From Flammeovirga sp. EKP202 (GTDB lineage: Bacteria; Bacteroidota; Bacteroidia; Cytophagales; Flammeovirgaceae): a DNA stretch of 64,000 nt. The stretch spans positions 85,780-149,779 of the forward strand of contig NZ_JACVVP010000016.1 of NCBI RefSeq assembly GCF_014534745.1. The letters run 5' to 3'. Shown piece by piece: positions 36,881 through 45,847 of this stretch. A program made the translations under genes and the position numbers. Below the pieces are notes generated by a model. That model was not told the origin of the DNA and did not search any database. It saw only the letters and a list, made by a program, of their open reading frames with translations. The stretch's first letter is position 1. Each line of letters opens with the position of its first letter.

Positions 36881-36997
36881 AATGCGAAGTAAACGAGTTG
36901 CATTTCGAGGTGGATTTACCTCATATTTACCTAGCATTGCAAAGTTATATTTTAATTCGAATCTTTAAAAAGATAAATTTCTAAAAAAACGTAATCG

Positions 36998-38236
36998 TTA
37001 ATTAAATTTGATGGACTTGATTGGTGATATACCTAAAACAATAGAAGTAGGCACGAGCAAACTCACTGAGGTCAAGATGATTATTGTGATGTTAATAATG
37101 AAAATTGTATCCCAATGAAAACTAAAAGGTACATGATCAAGATAATAAGTGGATGCTTCAAGTGGTATCAATTTGAATTGATTTTGGATTATACCAAAAG
37201 AAATAGCGATGAAATTACCAATCAACATTCCTTTTACTGCCATTCGAATTCCATCATAAATAAAAATCCTCTGTAAAAGATTATTTGTAGCACCTAGTGC
37301 TTTAAATGTTCCGATCATAGAAGTTCGTTCCATAATCAAAATCAACATAATCGAAATCACATTAAAAATAGCTACACTTGTAATCACAATTAAGAAAATC
37401 CAAACATTGTTATAAAGCATTTGGAACCAATCAAAAAAGTGAGCATACTTATCTTTTACGCTTCTTGAAATAAGATGAACATCAACATAATTTTCATCTA
37501 AATACTCTGCAGTCGCTTCAATTGTATCAAAATTATGAAGTATCAGTTCCATCCCTCCTACTAAAGAGTCTCCCCAACTATTAAGCCTTCTTACTAAATT
37601 TATATCTCCATACGCTACTAGCTCATCAAAATCTTCTAGACCAGTATTGTATATTCCTGAGATTTTCATTTTACGGGCCTTTGGTGGTTGTTGGATAAAA
37701 TAGATAATAATATCATCTCCAATCTTCAAGTGCATTTTGTTCGCTAGGGCTTTACTGATCACTATTTCCTTTGACCCTTTTTTATCCTTCTCAAACTGAG
37801 GAAATCTACCCTCTTCCATCTGACTTTCCCACCTCGATACATCATAATCTTCGGATAATCCTTTTATCAAAATTCCTGACACCTCGTCATTTGATTTTAG
37901 TAAACCCCACTTATGTGCGTAACTATATACGTTCTTCACACCAGGAAGATGTTCTTTCTCATTATAGAGAACAGATTTATTTACGTTGACAGGAGGCTCT
38001 TCTTTGCTCCTATTCATTGTAAACTTTTCAACATTAAGATGACCTACATGCAAGAAAAGTTTTTCTTCAATACCTTCTTTAAATCCATAAAAGATTGAAA
38101 ATGCCAAAATTAAGGCACCCACACCCAACGCCACACTACCAATAGCTATTTTTGATATCAGCTTTGTAAATGAATTATTTCTATGTTGACTTAACCTTCT
38201 TGATATAAAATAAGGTAAATTCTTTGTTTCTTTCAT
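36998..38236 (-). CDS. LolC/LolE-like ABC transporter permease (FtsX/MacB fold)
   Basis: The 412-residue inner-membrane protein has an N-terminal membrane segment (about 28-48, IAIGSVALGVGALILAFSIFY), a large periplasmic domain (about 50-265), and three C-terminal membrane segments (near 275-305, 325-350 and 375-405) with FtsX-type motifs such as MERTSMIGTFKALGATNNLLQRIF. This is the topology of LolC/LolE, which pull lipoproteins out of the inner membrane. The partner ATPase LolD is not in the window. The start lies 10 bases after the xseB stop on the same strand, so it is the last gene of the TPR-xseA-xseB-permease operon. Confidence 0.87.
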   Translation of the reverse strand: MKETKNLPYFISRRLSQHRNNSFTKLISKIAIGSVALGVGALILAFSIFYGFKEGIEEKLFLHVGHLNVEKFTMNRSKEEPPVNVNKSVLYNEKEHLPGVKNVYSYAHKWGLLKSNDEVSGILIKGLSEDYDVSRWESQMEEGRFPQFEKDKKGSKEIVISKALANKMHLKIGDDIIIYFIQQPPKARKMKISGIYNTGLEDFDELVAYGDINLVRRLNSWGDSLVGGMELILHNFDTIEATAEYLDENYVDVHLISRSVKDKYAHFFDWFQMLYNNVWIFLIVITSVAIFNVISIMLILIMERTSMIGTFKALGATNNLLQRIFIYDGIRMAVKGMLIGNFIAISFGIIQNQFKLIPLEASTYYLDHVPFSFHWDTIFIINITIIILTSVSLLVPTSIVLGISPIKSIKFN

Positions 38237-38246
38237 TCAAAAAAAT

Positions 38247-38450
38247 CTATTGGTCTTCGACAAAAATTTCTGATAATTCCTTATCAATATCCTTCAACTT
38301 TTCTTTACACCATTGTACCAAGAATTTTGCTCTTTTGGCCAATTGTGAAAGTTGATCTATTGGAACTTCTTCTGACTCTAATTTCCTTTGAATACTTTCT
38401 AATTCCTCAAGGGCAGATTCGTATGATAAATTCTCTTTTTTGTCTGACAT
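38247..38450 (-). CDS. xseB: Exodeoxyribonuclease VII small subunit
   Basis: The 67-residue protein has the XseB pattern: LSYESALEELESIQRKLESEEVPIDQLSQLAKRAKFLVQWCKEKL, forming two helices that package along the XseA coiled coil. It lies 49 bases behind xseA and 10 bases before the permease gene. A typical length for the family is 60-80 residues. Confidence 0.93.
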   Translation of the reverse strand: MSDKKENLSYESALEELESIQRKLESEEVPIDQLSQLAKRAKFLVQWCKEKLKDIDKELSEIFVEDQ

Positions 38451-38499
38451 TCTTTTCTTTCAATATTGTGGATGCAAGTTAAGAGGTAGTCGAAAAATA

Positions 38500-39861
38500 T
38501 TACAATTTTTCGTCTACTTTATCGACTATACTTTCAATAATTTTAAGATGTGTATGCGTTTGGATTTTATCTCCTTTTTTTAATTTTTGTGGGTCAACGA
38601 GTTTACCCTCTTTCAAAGTCATCGAATAGCCAAGTGCTAAAACTTCCATTGGGTCTTTAGATTTTACTGTAACCTCTTTCATTGACAGTTTATACTGCTC
38701 CTCTTTTACACGGTTTTTTATTGAAATTTGAAAATGCCCCCACAATTGATCTAGTTTTTCTACTTCTCTTTTTGTTGATAATCTCGAAAAGTATACCCTT
38801 TTTTGATTTAGTTTAAACTTCTCAAAATCAGCTTTTGTTGTAATTAAACTTTTCAACTTAAGCAGTTGTTTTTCAATCTTAAAGTGTTCTTGTTCAATTT
38901 TTTTCTGGAATGCAGGTAATGTTTTCGTAAAATGGAATTTCAAAGTAGATTTTCTAAAATGCACCTTCTCTGTTAGCATTCGGTGGATACGCTCTAATTT
39001 TAAATCGATCTTCTTTTCAAATCCAAATGCTTTATCCAATAAGAAATGGGCTACCGCAGTGGGTGTTTTAAAATTTTCAAAAGCAACCCTATCTACAATA
39101 GACAAATCTCTTTCGTGTCCAATACCCGACAATACAGGCAATCCACATTTTGCTACTGCATAAGATAAATGATAATCATCAAAGACGACTAAATCTGCTT
39201 TTGCTCCTCCTCCTCTAATCATTACTACAACATCAAAATCATCAGTATCAATTTTATGAAGAGCAGCGATTAATTCCTCACTTGCATTTTGCCCTTGTAC
39301 AGAGGCCTTAAAAAGTTTTATCGAAAATTTATAGTTGTCTTTATTGGATAATAAATGTTGCTTGAAATCCTCAAAACCAGCCGCCTTTGAAGAAGATATT
39401 ACTGCAATTCTCTGGGGTACAATGGGAAGCTTCATTTGTTTTTGCCATTCAAAAGCACCTAACTGTTCAAGCTTTGCAATATTTTCTTTGCGTATTCTTT
39501 CAAGCTCTCCTATACTAAATGTCTCATCGATATCTTCAATTTGTAATGAAAGGCCATAGACTGCGTGGTATTTGATTGACACTTCCACTAAAACATTAAC
39601 TCCGACCTTCAATACTTCATCAAAAATTGATTTTAAACGATGTCTGAACACCTGCAATTCAGGATTCCAAATAGTTGCCCTATTCCTTGCTATTATCTGG
39701 TTTTCATTCTTTTCAATCAATTCTAAAAAAGCATATCCCGAATGATATTGCAACTGGGCAATCTCCGTTTTTATCCAAAAAGAAGACTTCACCTTTAGTA
39801 GGTGAAGTTCAATGCTTCGATTCAGCTGAGAAAGAGAATAAATGTTTTTACCACTCGTCAT
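38500..39861 (-). CDS. xseA: Exodeoxyribonuclease VII large subunit
   Basis: The 453-residue nuclease subunit degrades single-stranded DNA from both ends. It has the N-terminal OB fold (about 5-105, ending VEVSIKYHAVYGLSLQIEDID), the catalytic domain with RIAVISSSKAAGFEDFKQHL, VVVMIRGGGAKADLVVFDD and PVLSGIGHERDLSIVDRVA, then a long coiled coil (about 275-390) and a short C-terminal beta segment. The IGHE-x-D motif and RGGG are the known active-site blocks. Its start overlaps the end of the TPR gene by 14 bases, which fixes it in the operon. Confidence 0.95.
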   Translation of the reverse strand: MTSGKNIYSLSQLNRSIELHLLKVKSSFWIKTEIAQLQYHSGYAFLELIEKNENQIIARNRATIWNPELQVFRHRLKSIFDEVLKVGVNVLVEVSIKYHAVYGLSLQIEDIDETFSIGELERIRKENIAKLEQLGAFEWQKQMKLPIVPQRIAVISSSKAAGFEDFKQHLLSNKDNYKFSIKLFKASVQGQNASEELIAALHKIDTDDFDVVVMIRGGGAKADLVVFDDYHLSYAVAKCGLPVLSGIGHERDLSIVDRVAFENFKTPTAVAHFLLDKAFGFEKKIDLKLERIHRMLTEKVHFRKSTLKFHFTKTLPAFQKKIEQEHFKIEKQLLKLKSLITTKADFEKFKLNQKRVYFSRLSTKREVEKLDQLWGHFQISIKNRVKEEQYKLSMKEVTVKSKDPMEVLALGYSMTLKEGKLVDPQKLKKGDKIQTHTHLKIIESIVDKVDEKL

Positions 39862-40183
39862 CTTCCTCTAGTTGAAAATTAGTATAAGCAGATTGTAATT
39901 CTTTAAAAGCATGATGATCTTTTTCCTGCTGACATATTTTCAAACCCGTCTTATAAGTCCCCTCAGCTTTATCTGATTGTCCATTTTCTGCATAAGCATA
40001 AGCTGCATGGTAATATGTACCAGTATAAGTCTCATGCTCTTTTAATAGAATCTCATAATATTTGATGGCTTCCTCCCAGTTTTCTACTGACGCATATTCT
40101 GTTGCAATCCCATAGATTACAAAAGGATCTGAGGGATCTTCTTTATAAAAAGCAAATAGTTGATCTAATCTCTTTGTGTTCAT
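39848..40183 (-). CDS. Tetratricopeptide repeat protein
   Basis: The 111-residue protein has about three TPR units (around 2-33, 36-69 and 70-103): DPFVIYGIATEYASVENWEEAIKYYEILL and YYHAAYAYAENGQSDKAEGTYKTGL carry the A/G-x-Y and A-x-x-x-Y/F spacing. There is no signal peptide, so it is cytosolic. The short length and position at the head of the xseA-xseB-permease operon, with a 14-base overlap with xseA, is an arrangement that suggests co-expression rather than a known joint function. Confidence 0.85.
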   Translation of the reverse strand: MNTKRLDQLFAFYKEDPSDPFVIYGIATEYASVENWEEAIKYYEILLKEHETYTGTYYHAAYAYAENGQSDKAEGTYKTGLKICQQEKDHHAFKELQSAYTNFQLEEDDEW

Positions 40184-40231
40184 TTTTTAATCTTTAACAC
40201 GAAAGATAAATAATTTCATTTTTGCATCAAA

Positions 40232-40278
40232 CAAAAGAAGGTCAGCTCTTTTTTAAAGAACTGACCCTCTTTTCATAA
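40232..40278 (-). terminator. Terminator of the exchanger gene
   Basis: GGTCAG-TCTTT pairs with AAAGA-CTGACC with one bulged base on each arm. On the minus strand T-rich sequence follows the hairpin. Confidence 0.65.
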
Positions 40279-40289
40279 TGTTATCACAC

Positions 40290-41459
40290 TTACTTATGGA
40301 AAGGACTAAGGTTTACTAAAAAGTCATTGATATCAATTAAGAACTGACTTAAACCATCAATAAACGAAGCGTCATAAGTGTATGCCAATGTATAGGCGAT
40401 AAATAGAACGTAAAGAAGGATTAATAAATAACCGCTTTTTGCTCCCAATTTCTTTCTCTTTGCACCATAATAGAAAATCATGGTAGCAAATAAAGTTAAG
40501 AAAAGAAGTAAAACTCTGAACTGCCCAATAAAGTTCATCTCATCGTTACCTCCCGTCATCACAATGCTTTTATCGTACACCAACGTATAAATCGTTAGTG
40601 GCATACCTAAAGCAAAACAAATATCAAAAATATTACTACCTAGTGCATTGGAAATTGCATCATTGTAAGCACCATTGTTTGCACTCTTTACAGAGATAAT
40701 TGTATCTGGAACTGATGTTGCTGCTGCAGCAAAAATTAGAGCTACTACGTAGGTATTCCAATTTAAACCATCTCCTAGCATCTCACATCCTGTTACCAAA
40801 AGGTGGCAAGATCCTCCAACAATAGAAGTAGATAAAATTAAAAGTATCCATGCTCTAGTTGAATTCATTACGTTGTTACCTAAGATAGCATGAGATAAAT
40901 CCAATTTCAATAAAGCTTTTATTCTTCCTCCAGATCCTGCTTCATATTCATACTCGTCGTCATCATCACCTTCAGAATCCATTTTGATAAAGAATAGTGA
41001 AATAACATAGACAACATAAAGCGACATCAAAAATACACCGTGATACCACTCCAAAGTCTTTTCAGAGACAAAAATAATTAAACAAAGGATAGCGAGCATT
41101 AGAGCAATTCCATCTCTCAATATCACTTTCGGGTTAACATTGATATATTGAACTTTTCTATTAATTACAATAACACTCATAATTACTGCCGCTGGAATAA
41201 TCATAATGTTAAAAACTGCACTACCTGATGTGGTTCCTATACCGCTGGCAAAACCTGCAGCATCACCTGTTAACACTAAGAAGAAGAACGTTGTAAATAA
41301 CTCTGGCATTGAACTACCGATCGCATCGATTGTTGCTCCCTTTACTCCTCCCTTCATATTACGGCCTAAGAATCCTGATGCATCTTCAAAACCATCGCAT
41401 GCTTTCCAAATAATAATACATGCAAAAAATATAATAACAAGACCTGAGATTATCTCCAT
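40290..41459 (-). CDS. Sodium/calcium exchanger family (CaCA) cation antiporter
   Basis: The 389-residue membrane protein has about ten helices. The two inverted alpha repeats of the CaCA superfamily are visible: GATIDAIGSSMPELFTTFFF with GIGTTSGSAVFNIMII (about 38-90) and ATSVPDTIISVKSAN with DAISNALGSNIFDI (about 240-280). The G-S-S/T-x-P-E/D and G-S-N/A-I/V-F-N/D residues bind cations. An acidic cytoplasmic loop (SEGDDDDEYEYEAG, about 160-173) separates the halves. Unlike most members, the second repeat has VPD in place of the usual PE, so the ion preference is uncertain. The MBL-fold hydrolase gene lies 26 bases upstream on the same strand. Confidence 0.88.
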   Translation of the reverse strand: MEIISGLVIIFFACIIIWKACDGFEDASGFLGRNMKGGVKGATIDAIGSSMPELFTTFFFLVLTGDAAGFASGIGTTSGSAVFNIMIIPAAVIMSVIVINRKVQYINVNPKVILRDGIALMLAILCLIIFVSEKTLEWYHGVFLMSLYVVYVISLFFIKMDSEGDDDDEYEYEAGSGGRIKALLKLDLSHAILGNNVMNSTRAWILLILSTSIVGGSCHLLVTGCEMLGDGLNWNTYVVALIFAAAATSVPDTIISVKSANNGAYNDAISNALGSNIFDICFALGMPLTIYTLVYDKSIVMTGGNDEMNFIGQFRVLLLFLTLFATMIFYYGAKRKKLGAKSGYLLILLYVLFIAYTLAYTYDASFIDGLSQFLIDINDFLVNLSPFHK

Positions 41460-41485
41460 TATTTGTTTAACCTATTAAAAAGTTT

Positions 41486-42379
41486 CTAGTTCAATTTTTT
41501 CTGCCAATACCTTAACAATCCTGCCACACTCATAAATGGTGGATTAGCAGCATCATATTGTTTCAGCATTTCTTCCGTCAAATTTAGTGCCCTTAATGCG
41601 TTATCTACATGATTAATGAATAGATCTTCCATTTCTGGAAGGGATAATCCTTGATCAATATAACCTTTAATAATATCAGCAGTTTCATAAAGGTCTTTTT
41701 CTAGTGCAATAAGGTGACTTTCTATATCACTAACGGCTCCGAAGTGAGTTAAGTATAAATTTGAAGGAGATATTTCGCGAATTAAATCAATTGAAGCTTG
41801 CCATTTCTCCAAATTAATATCTGGTGGTGGACAAGGAGCCACAACTGGACCGTTTTCAATTTTCACTCCTGCCACATCGCCTGTAAATAAGTTATCCCCT
41901 ATTTGCCATGCAATATGGTGGTTGGCGTGCCCTGGCGTATGCCAAGCTTTGATTTCAATTTCGCCTATCGTGATTGTTTCTTCATGAGCAGTAGCATGTA
42001 ATAAATTAGCAGGAATCGATTTCATGTCTCCCCAAAGTCGATCCATATCTTCTTTATAGATCTGTTTTGCGGAAGCCATAAGTTTAGTTGGATCGGCCAT
42101 ATGCCTCTCTCCAAAAGGGTGAAGATAAACTTTTGCACCAAATTCTGCAAATTTCCACGCTGCTCCTGCATGGTCTAAATGTATATGTGTAATAAATACA
42201 TGCTGTACATCTTCCGGCTTATATCCAAATTCATTTAGTTTATTTTCAAGGTTTTTAAATGTCGAATAGGGTCCTGTTTCTACCAAAATAGGACCTTCTG
42301 AAGTTTCAATTAGGTAAGAAGCAATTGCTTCCTGATTTTCTAAAAAGTTAAGATCTAAGGTATGTATTGTAAACATCAA
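41486..42379 (-). CDS. MBL-fold metallo-hydrolase
   Basis: The 297-residue cytosolic protein has the metallo-beta-lactamase fold. The metal motif HIHLDHAG (His65, His67, Asp69, His70) is intact; further ligands are expected in WHTPGHANHH, LFTGDVAG and YLTHFG. The C-terminal 90 residues are helical, as in the glyoxalase-II-like and SoxH-like groups. The product could be a thioester or lactone hydrolase; sequence alone does not decide. It begins with MMFTIHT, where the second ATG (42376) is an equally possible start. It probably shares a transcript with the exchanger gene 26 bases downstream. Confidence 0.85.
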   Translation of the reverse strand: MMFTIHTLDLNFLENQEAIASYLIETSEGPILVETGPYSTFKNLENKLNEFGYKPEDVQHVFITHIHLDHAGAAWKFAEFGAKVYLHPFGERHMADPTKLMASAKQIYKEDMDRLWGDMKSIPANLLHATAHEETITIGEIEIKAWHTPGHANHHIAWQIGDNLFTGDVAGVKIENGPVVAPCPPPDINLEKWQASIDLIREISPSNLYLTHFGAVSDIESHLIALEKDLYETADIIKGYIDQGLSLPEMEDLFINHVDNALRALNLTEEMLKQYDAANPPFMSVAGLLRYWQKKLN

Positions 42380-42599
42380 AAAATTAATTAAGGTTTATGT
42401 TTTTATTACTGAAAGTAGGTTATACTTCAATGTAATTTAACAGAAATCACCTTAGAAATAATTCCGTAATTCTATTATTTGACATTAATTGACCAAAATC
42501 AACTACAAGAAATGATATAATATTCAATACCATATAAAAATAAAATAACTGAAAAATAAGAGTCACGAATAATTACTTTGGCACAATTTAGTTATTGAC

Positions 42600-43307
42600 T
42601 TATTTTACTCCGCCGTAAGCTCCAAAACACAAATTTTTATGTAAAATCTCTGTAGAAGAAAAACCTATTTTCTTCATCAACTCTAATTGATACGTAATAG
42701 ATCTAGGAGAATCTTCTTTCTCAATATAATCTAGTACTTTCTCTCTATATTCTACACCTCCAACACTCTCAAGGTATAAACCATATTTCTCCCAAATCAT
42801 TTTATTAATATTGGGATTTTCTTGAAGTACTAAATCTGAAATCATCAAGCACCCTCCCTTTTTCAACAACTTAAAGAGTTTTGTAAATGTTTCTTCCCAA
42901 TCCTTATCGTCTCTTAAATGATGTAATACGGCACCTGCCAATATAATATCAAACTTCCCTTCTTCTAGATCAGCTGTTCTAATGTCACCTTGCAATACGG
43001 TCACATTACCTTGTGTTTGACTGCTCACTCTTTCTTTTGCTCTTTCCAACATTGGAAGGCTTAAGTCATTAAGTGTACAATTCAAATCAGCAATCTTGGT
43101 TAACATTTTAAGGGTGTAATTTCCAGCTCCACAACCAATATCCAATAACTCTTTCGCTTCTGTATTTACATTTTTTGCAGCTTCAGTTATTAGTTCTAAG
43201 CTTATTGTTGCATCTATTGTTGAAACTTGGCCAGTCTCTAAGTTAGAGAAGCGTTCTACGTCATTATCGAATCGCTCTTTAATCTCTTCAATTGTTGATT
43301 TTTCCAT
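42600..43307 (-). CDS. Class I SAM-dependent methyltransferase
   Basis: The 235-residue Rossmann-fold methyltransferase has motif I as LLDIGCGAGNYTL (about 54-66), an acidic motif II region (CTLNDLSLPMLERAK), VLQGDIRTADL and the motif IV region FDIILAGAVLHHL. The layout resembles UbiE/CmoA-like small-molecule or tRNA enzymes, but the substrate cannot be inferred. The N-terminal 40 residues are a helical lid. It is monocistronic as far as can be seen, with no obvious partner genes. Confidence 0.85.
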   Translation of the reverse strand: MEKSTIEEIKERFDNDVERFSNLETGQVSTIDATISLELITEAAKNVNTEAKELLDIGCGAGNYTLKMLTKIADLNCTLNDLSLPMLERAKERVSSQTQGNVTVLQGDIRTADLEEGKFDIILAGAVLHHLRDDKDWEETFTKLFKLLKKGGCLMISDLVLQENPNINKMIWEKYGLYLESVGGVEYREKVLDYIEKEDSPRSITYQLELMKKIGFSSTEILHKNLCFGAYGGVK

Positions 43308-43619
43308 AAGCTATTTCGTTAGTTTAATTATTGAACTTACACCATTTCTCTTTATGATAAAAACTCCATCTTAATAAACGAATTGTACGTTATCCTTTAT
43401 GAATAGAAAGTTTTTTTCAATAGCGATAAACTGTTTTTATTTGTTTAAAAAAGTGTAATTTCACTTAAAGAGAGGCTTTCAATTGTGTTCTTCGTATTTA
43501 AAGTCATGTTAAATTACTAATAGATTCTATAAAATCAACAATATCACCCCTCAATCTTTTTTGTATATTGTATTTAATTGCGTCTTTAATGTAACTTTAG
43601 TGCTTCTAAGTTTAATAGC
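43308..43619. other. Divergent intergenic region with no recognised feature
   Basis: About 310 AT-rich bases between a methyltransferase gene and the secreted barrel-like protein gene. It should hold both promoters, but no exact TAnnTTTG element, hairpin or repeat stands out. Confidence 0.35.
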
Positions 43620-45788
43620 ATGAATAACTCACAAAGGATTTTTTTCATATTCGCTTTATTATTTTTTTCTCTGTTGGGCGAAAATACTCACGCTCAAAAA
43701 GTAGGGCATTACATTAAAGATATTGAAATCATTAGTGATACTACTATCACTAATCTTACATCTCATGGGATAATACTCAACCGAAAAAGAAGAAATGAAA
43801 AAACACTCCCTTTTCATTTTAACAGTATTGATCAGGTTTTTGAAGTTAGAGTCTATCTAAAAAATGATGATAATATTGTCGATCTTAAATTAATTCCCAC
43901 ATCGGAAATCAAAGTCGTTGATTACCCTTTACCGGTTGCTGATAACATCTATAAATTTCGTATTCAGTTTAATAAAGCAACTGCAACGCTCCGCCCAGCA
44001 GTGATTATTGCATTGTGGACGGCCGATGGAAAAGAACTGACCTATGAACAGCAACTAATGCCTTTCACCAATACTTCGGTCGAACTGATCGACAAGAAAG
44101 GTAGTGAAGTACGTGAATTATATATTGGCGAAGAAAAAGAATATGAAATATTGACCAATCAACCAATGAACATCAGGGTGGACAATATTTGGCACGAACA
44201 GGAATTCATGTCTTGGAGGGTTTCTAGAAGAGAGAATAGAATTTTTCTTGGTATTTTACCAAAGTCATTAAATACTTTTTCTACAGAAATAGCTCTTGAA
44301 ACCTTTGCCCCTAACTTTTTGTTTGGAAAACCCCAATATGAAACGCTTCCTCTAAACTTAAGGTTCACGGTCAAAGCTCCACGTCTTACTTTCCTTTCTA
44401 CTGATAAAAGTGAGGTCATTTATGACGCAGAAGAACACGGACAAGAAGGGGTAGAAATTCAGATTCAACAAAATAGAAAGCTCCTACTGAATAAAACCTA
44501 TAGAATTGAGGCACAAGAGGAAAAAGGCGGGAAATTAGTTGCTGAACTTTTCACTAAAAATAATTTAAGTAATAACCGGACAATGTGTGCCTTAAGGGTA
44601 TACGATTACCACAATTTCCAAGACGGTTATTTGTATATTAAGGATGGTGATGATCCTGTATTTATTACTAACTTCAGCATTAATTCAAAAACAATTATCA
44701 ATAGTGTTCAAGTGTTACATGCTGGTAAAAACTGGACGGATAATTTAGATGTATTCCCAGGTGAAACTGTCGCGATTAAGTTTGAAGGAGAACAGATGCA
44801 ACACGCTCGCTTTATGTTTGATGGGCTTCGAAACTTAAGTATCGACTCCGTGAATATCACAAAGAATATGCAAACCATGCAGATTTCTATTCCGATAAAT
44901 ATCAACAGAAAAGAGCTTAAAATTTATAATGGAGATGAGTTTACTGGTCTATCCTTAAAAATCAAAGAAAAGCAATCTCCTAGAGATTTTGATTTTGTCA
45001 CTATTGATTATGGAAATGCCCCTCGCCTTGTCTCGGAAATAGAAAAACCTATTTTTTATTTTAAGGCAATGACGGATGTAATCCTTCGATTTAACCCTGA
45101 CTGGATTGACGATGGACTACTTTATGGTAAACAGTATATCACCTTAGACGTCAGAGTCATTGGACCTGCTGGGCAATTAGTTGAAATTGCAAAGGATGAT
45201 AATATTGTCATTTGTCCTGGTAGCTCTTCACCTCGATACCATAATTACGAAAAAAACAACTGTAGTGACCCTCTGATAACACTCAACAAGTACTTAGGTA
45301 TAAAAACTCATAGACTAGAAGATTGGTCCAAGATTGAAATTTATCTAAAACACCAAAAAGATAAATATTCTGAACAAATACACACTAAAAAAATAGAAAT
45401 CTATGCCGCTAGAAAGTCTCAATTTGATGTAGAACTTTCTTTCCCAGCCGGCCTACTCGTGAAGAAAGCTAATGAAGATGATATTTCATCGGGTATTAGT
45501 GGTATTAGTATTTCCGCCATTGCACAATTTAAATTCTTTAAGCCAGGAACCATTGGAAAAATTAGGCCTTATAGAGTCGGTGTTGGATCAATAGCATTGA
45601 ACGCCTTTAACCTTAGCGACAATATCGATGTCGATAGAGACTTAGGAATTGTCGCCTTGGCAAGTGTCCACCCGTTACAACGGCCTGGGAGAAAACTCTC
45701 TTTACCACTTTATGTTGGCTTTGGATATTTCTTAAAGGCAGAGACCTTCTTCTGGATGATTGGTCCTGGTATAAGCGTTAGTTTCTAG
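43620..45788 (+). CDS. Secreted protein of unknown function with C-terminal beta-barrel-like end
   Basis: The 722-residue protein starts with a clear signal peptide (LFFSLLGENTHAQ, cleavage near residue 26). No family is recognised. Residues about 30-580 are almost all beta-strand-like with no helices, suggesting several immunoglobulin-like or similar sandwich domains. A CPGSSSPRYHNYEKNNC segment near 540-556 holds two cysteines that might pair. The last 110 residues alternate polar and hydrophobic and end in GPGISVSF, a typical outer-membrane-barrel ending with terminal Phe. It would thus sit in or at the outer membrane. It converges on the large histidine kinase gene. Confidence 0.65.
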   Translation: MNNSQRIFFIFALLFFSLLGENTHAQKVGHYIKDIEIISDTTITNLTSHGIILNRKRRNEKTLPFHFNSIDQVFEVRVYLKNDDNIVDLKLIPTSEIKVVDYPLPVADNIYKFRIQFNKATATLRPAVIIALWTADGKELTYEQQLMPFTNTSVELIDKKGSEVRELYIGEEKEYEILTNQPMNIRVDNIWHEQEFMSWRVSRRENRIFLGILPKSLNTFSTEIALETFAPNFLFGKPQYETLPLNLRFTVKAPRLTFLSTDKSEVIYDAEEHGQEGVEIQIQQNRKLLLNKTYRIEAQEEKGGKLVAELFTKNNLSNNRTMCALRVYDYHNFQDGYLYIKDGDDPVFITNFSINSKTIINSVQVLHAGKNWTDNLDVFPGETVAIKFEGEQMQHARFMFDGLRNLSIDSVNITKNMQTMQISIPININRKELKIYNGDEFTGLSLKIKEKQSPRDFDFVTIDYGNAPRLVSEIEKPIFYFKAMTDVILRFNPDWIDDGLLYGKQYITLDVRVIGPAGQLVEIAKDDNIVICPGSSSPRYHNYEKNNCSDPLITLNKYLGIKTHRLEDWSKIEIYLKHQKDKYSEQIHTKKIEIYAARKSQFDVELSFPAGLLVKKANEDDISSGISGISISAIAQFKFFKPGTIGKIRPYRVGVGSIALNAFNLSDNIDVDRDLGIVALASVHPLQRPGRKLSLPLYVGFGYFLKAETFFWMIGPGISVSF

Positions 45789-45847
45789 CTTTTACGCAGT
45801 TGTACATTTGAAACTAGAGCAAACAATTGAATCATATTCAACACTGG

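Larger units (their letters stand above)
36603..36997. other. Convergent intergenic region between E1 and the permease gene
   Basis: About 395 bases containing two terminators, one for each strand, and a small GAGGT-GGATTT-ACCTC hairpin (36907-36922). A 64-codon open frame starting inside the E1 gene (36580-36774) has no start signal or recognisable protein and is not called. Confidence 0.5.
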
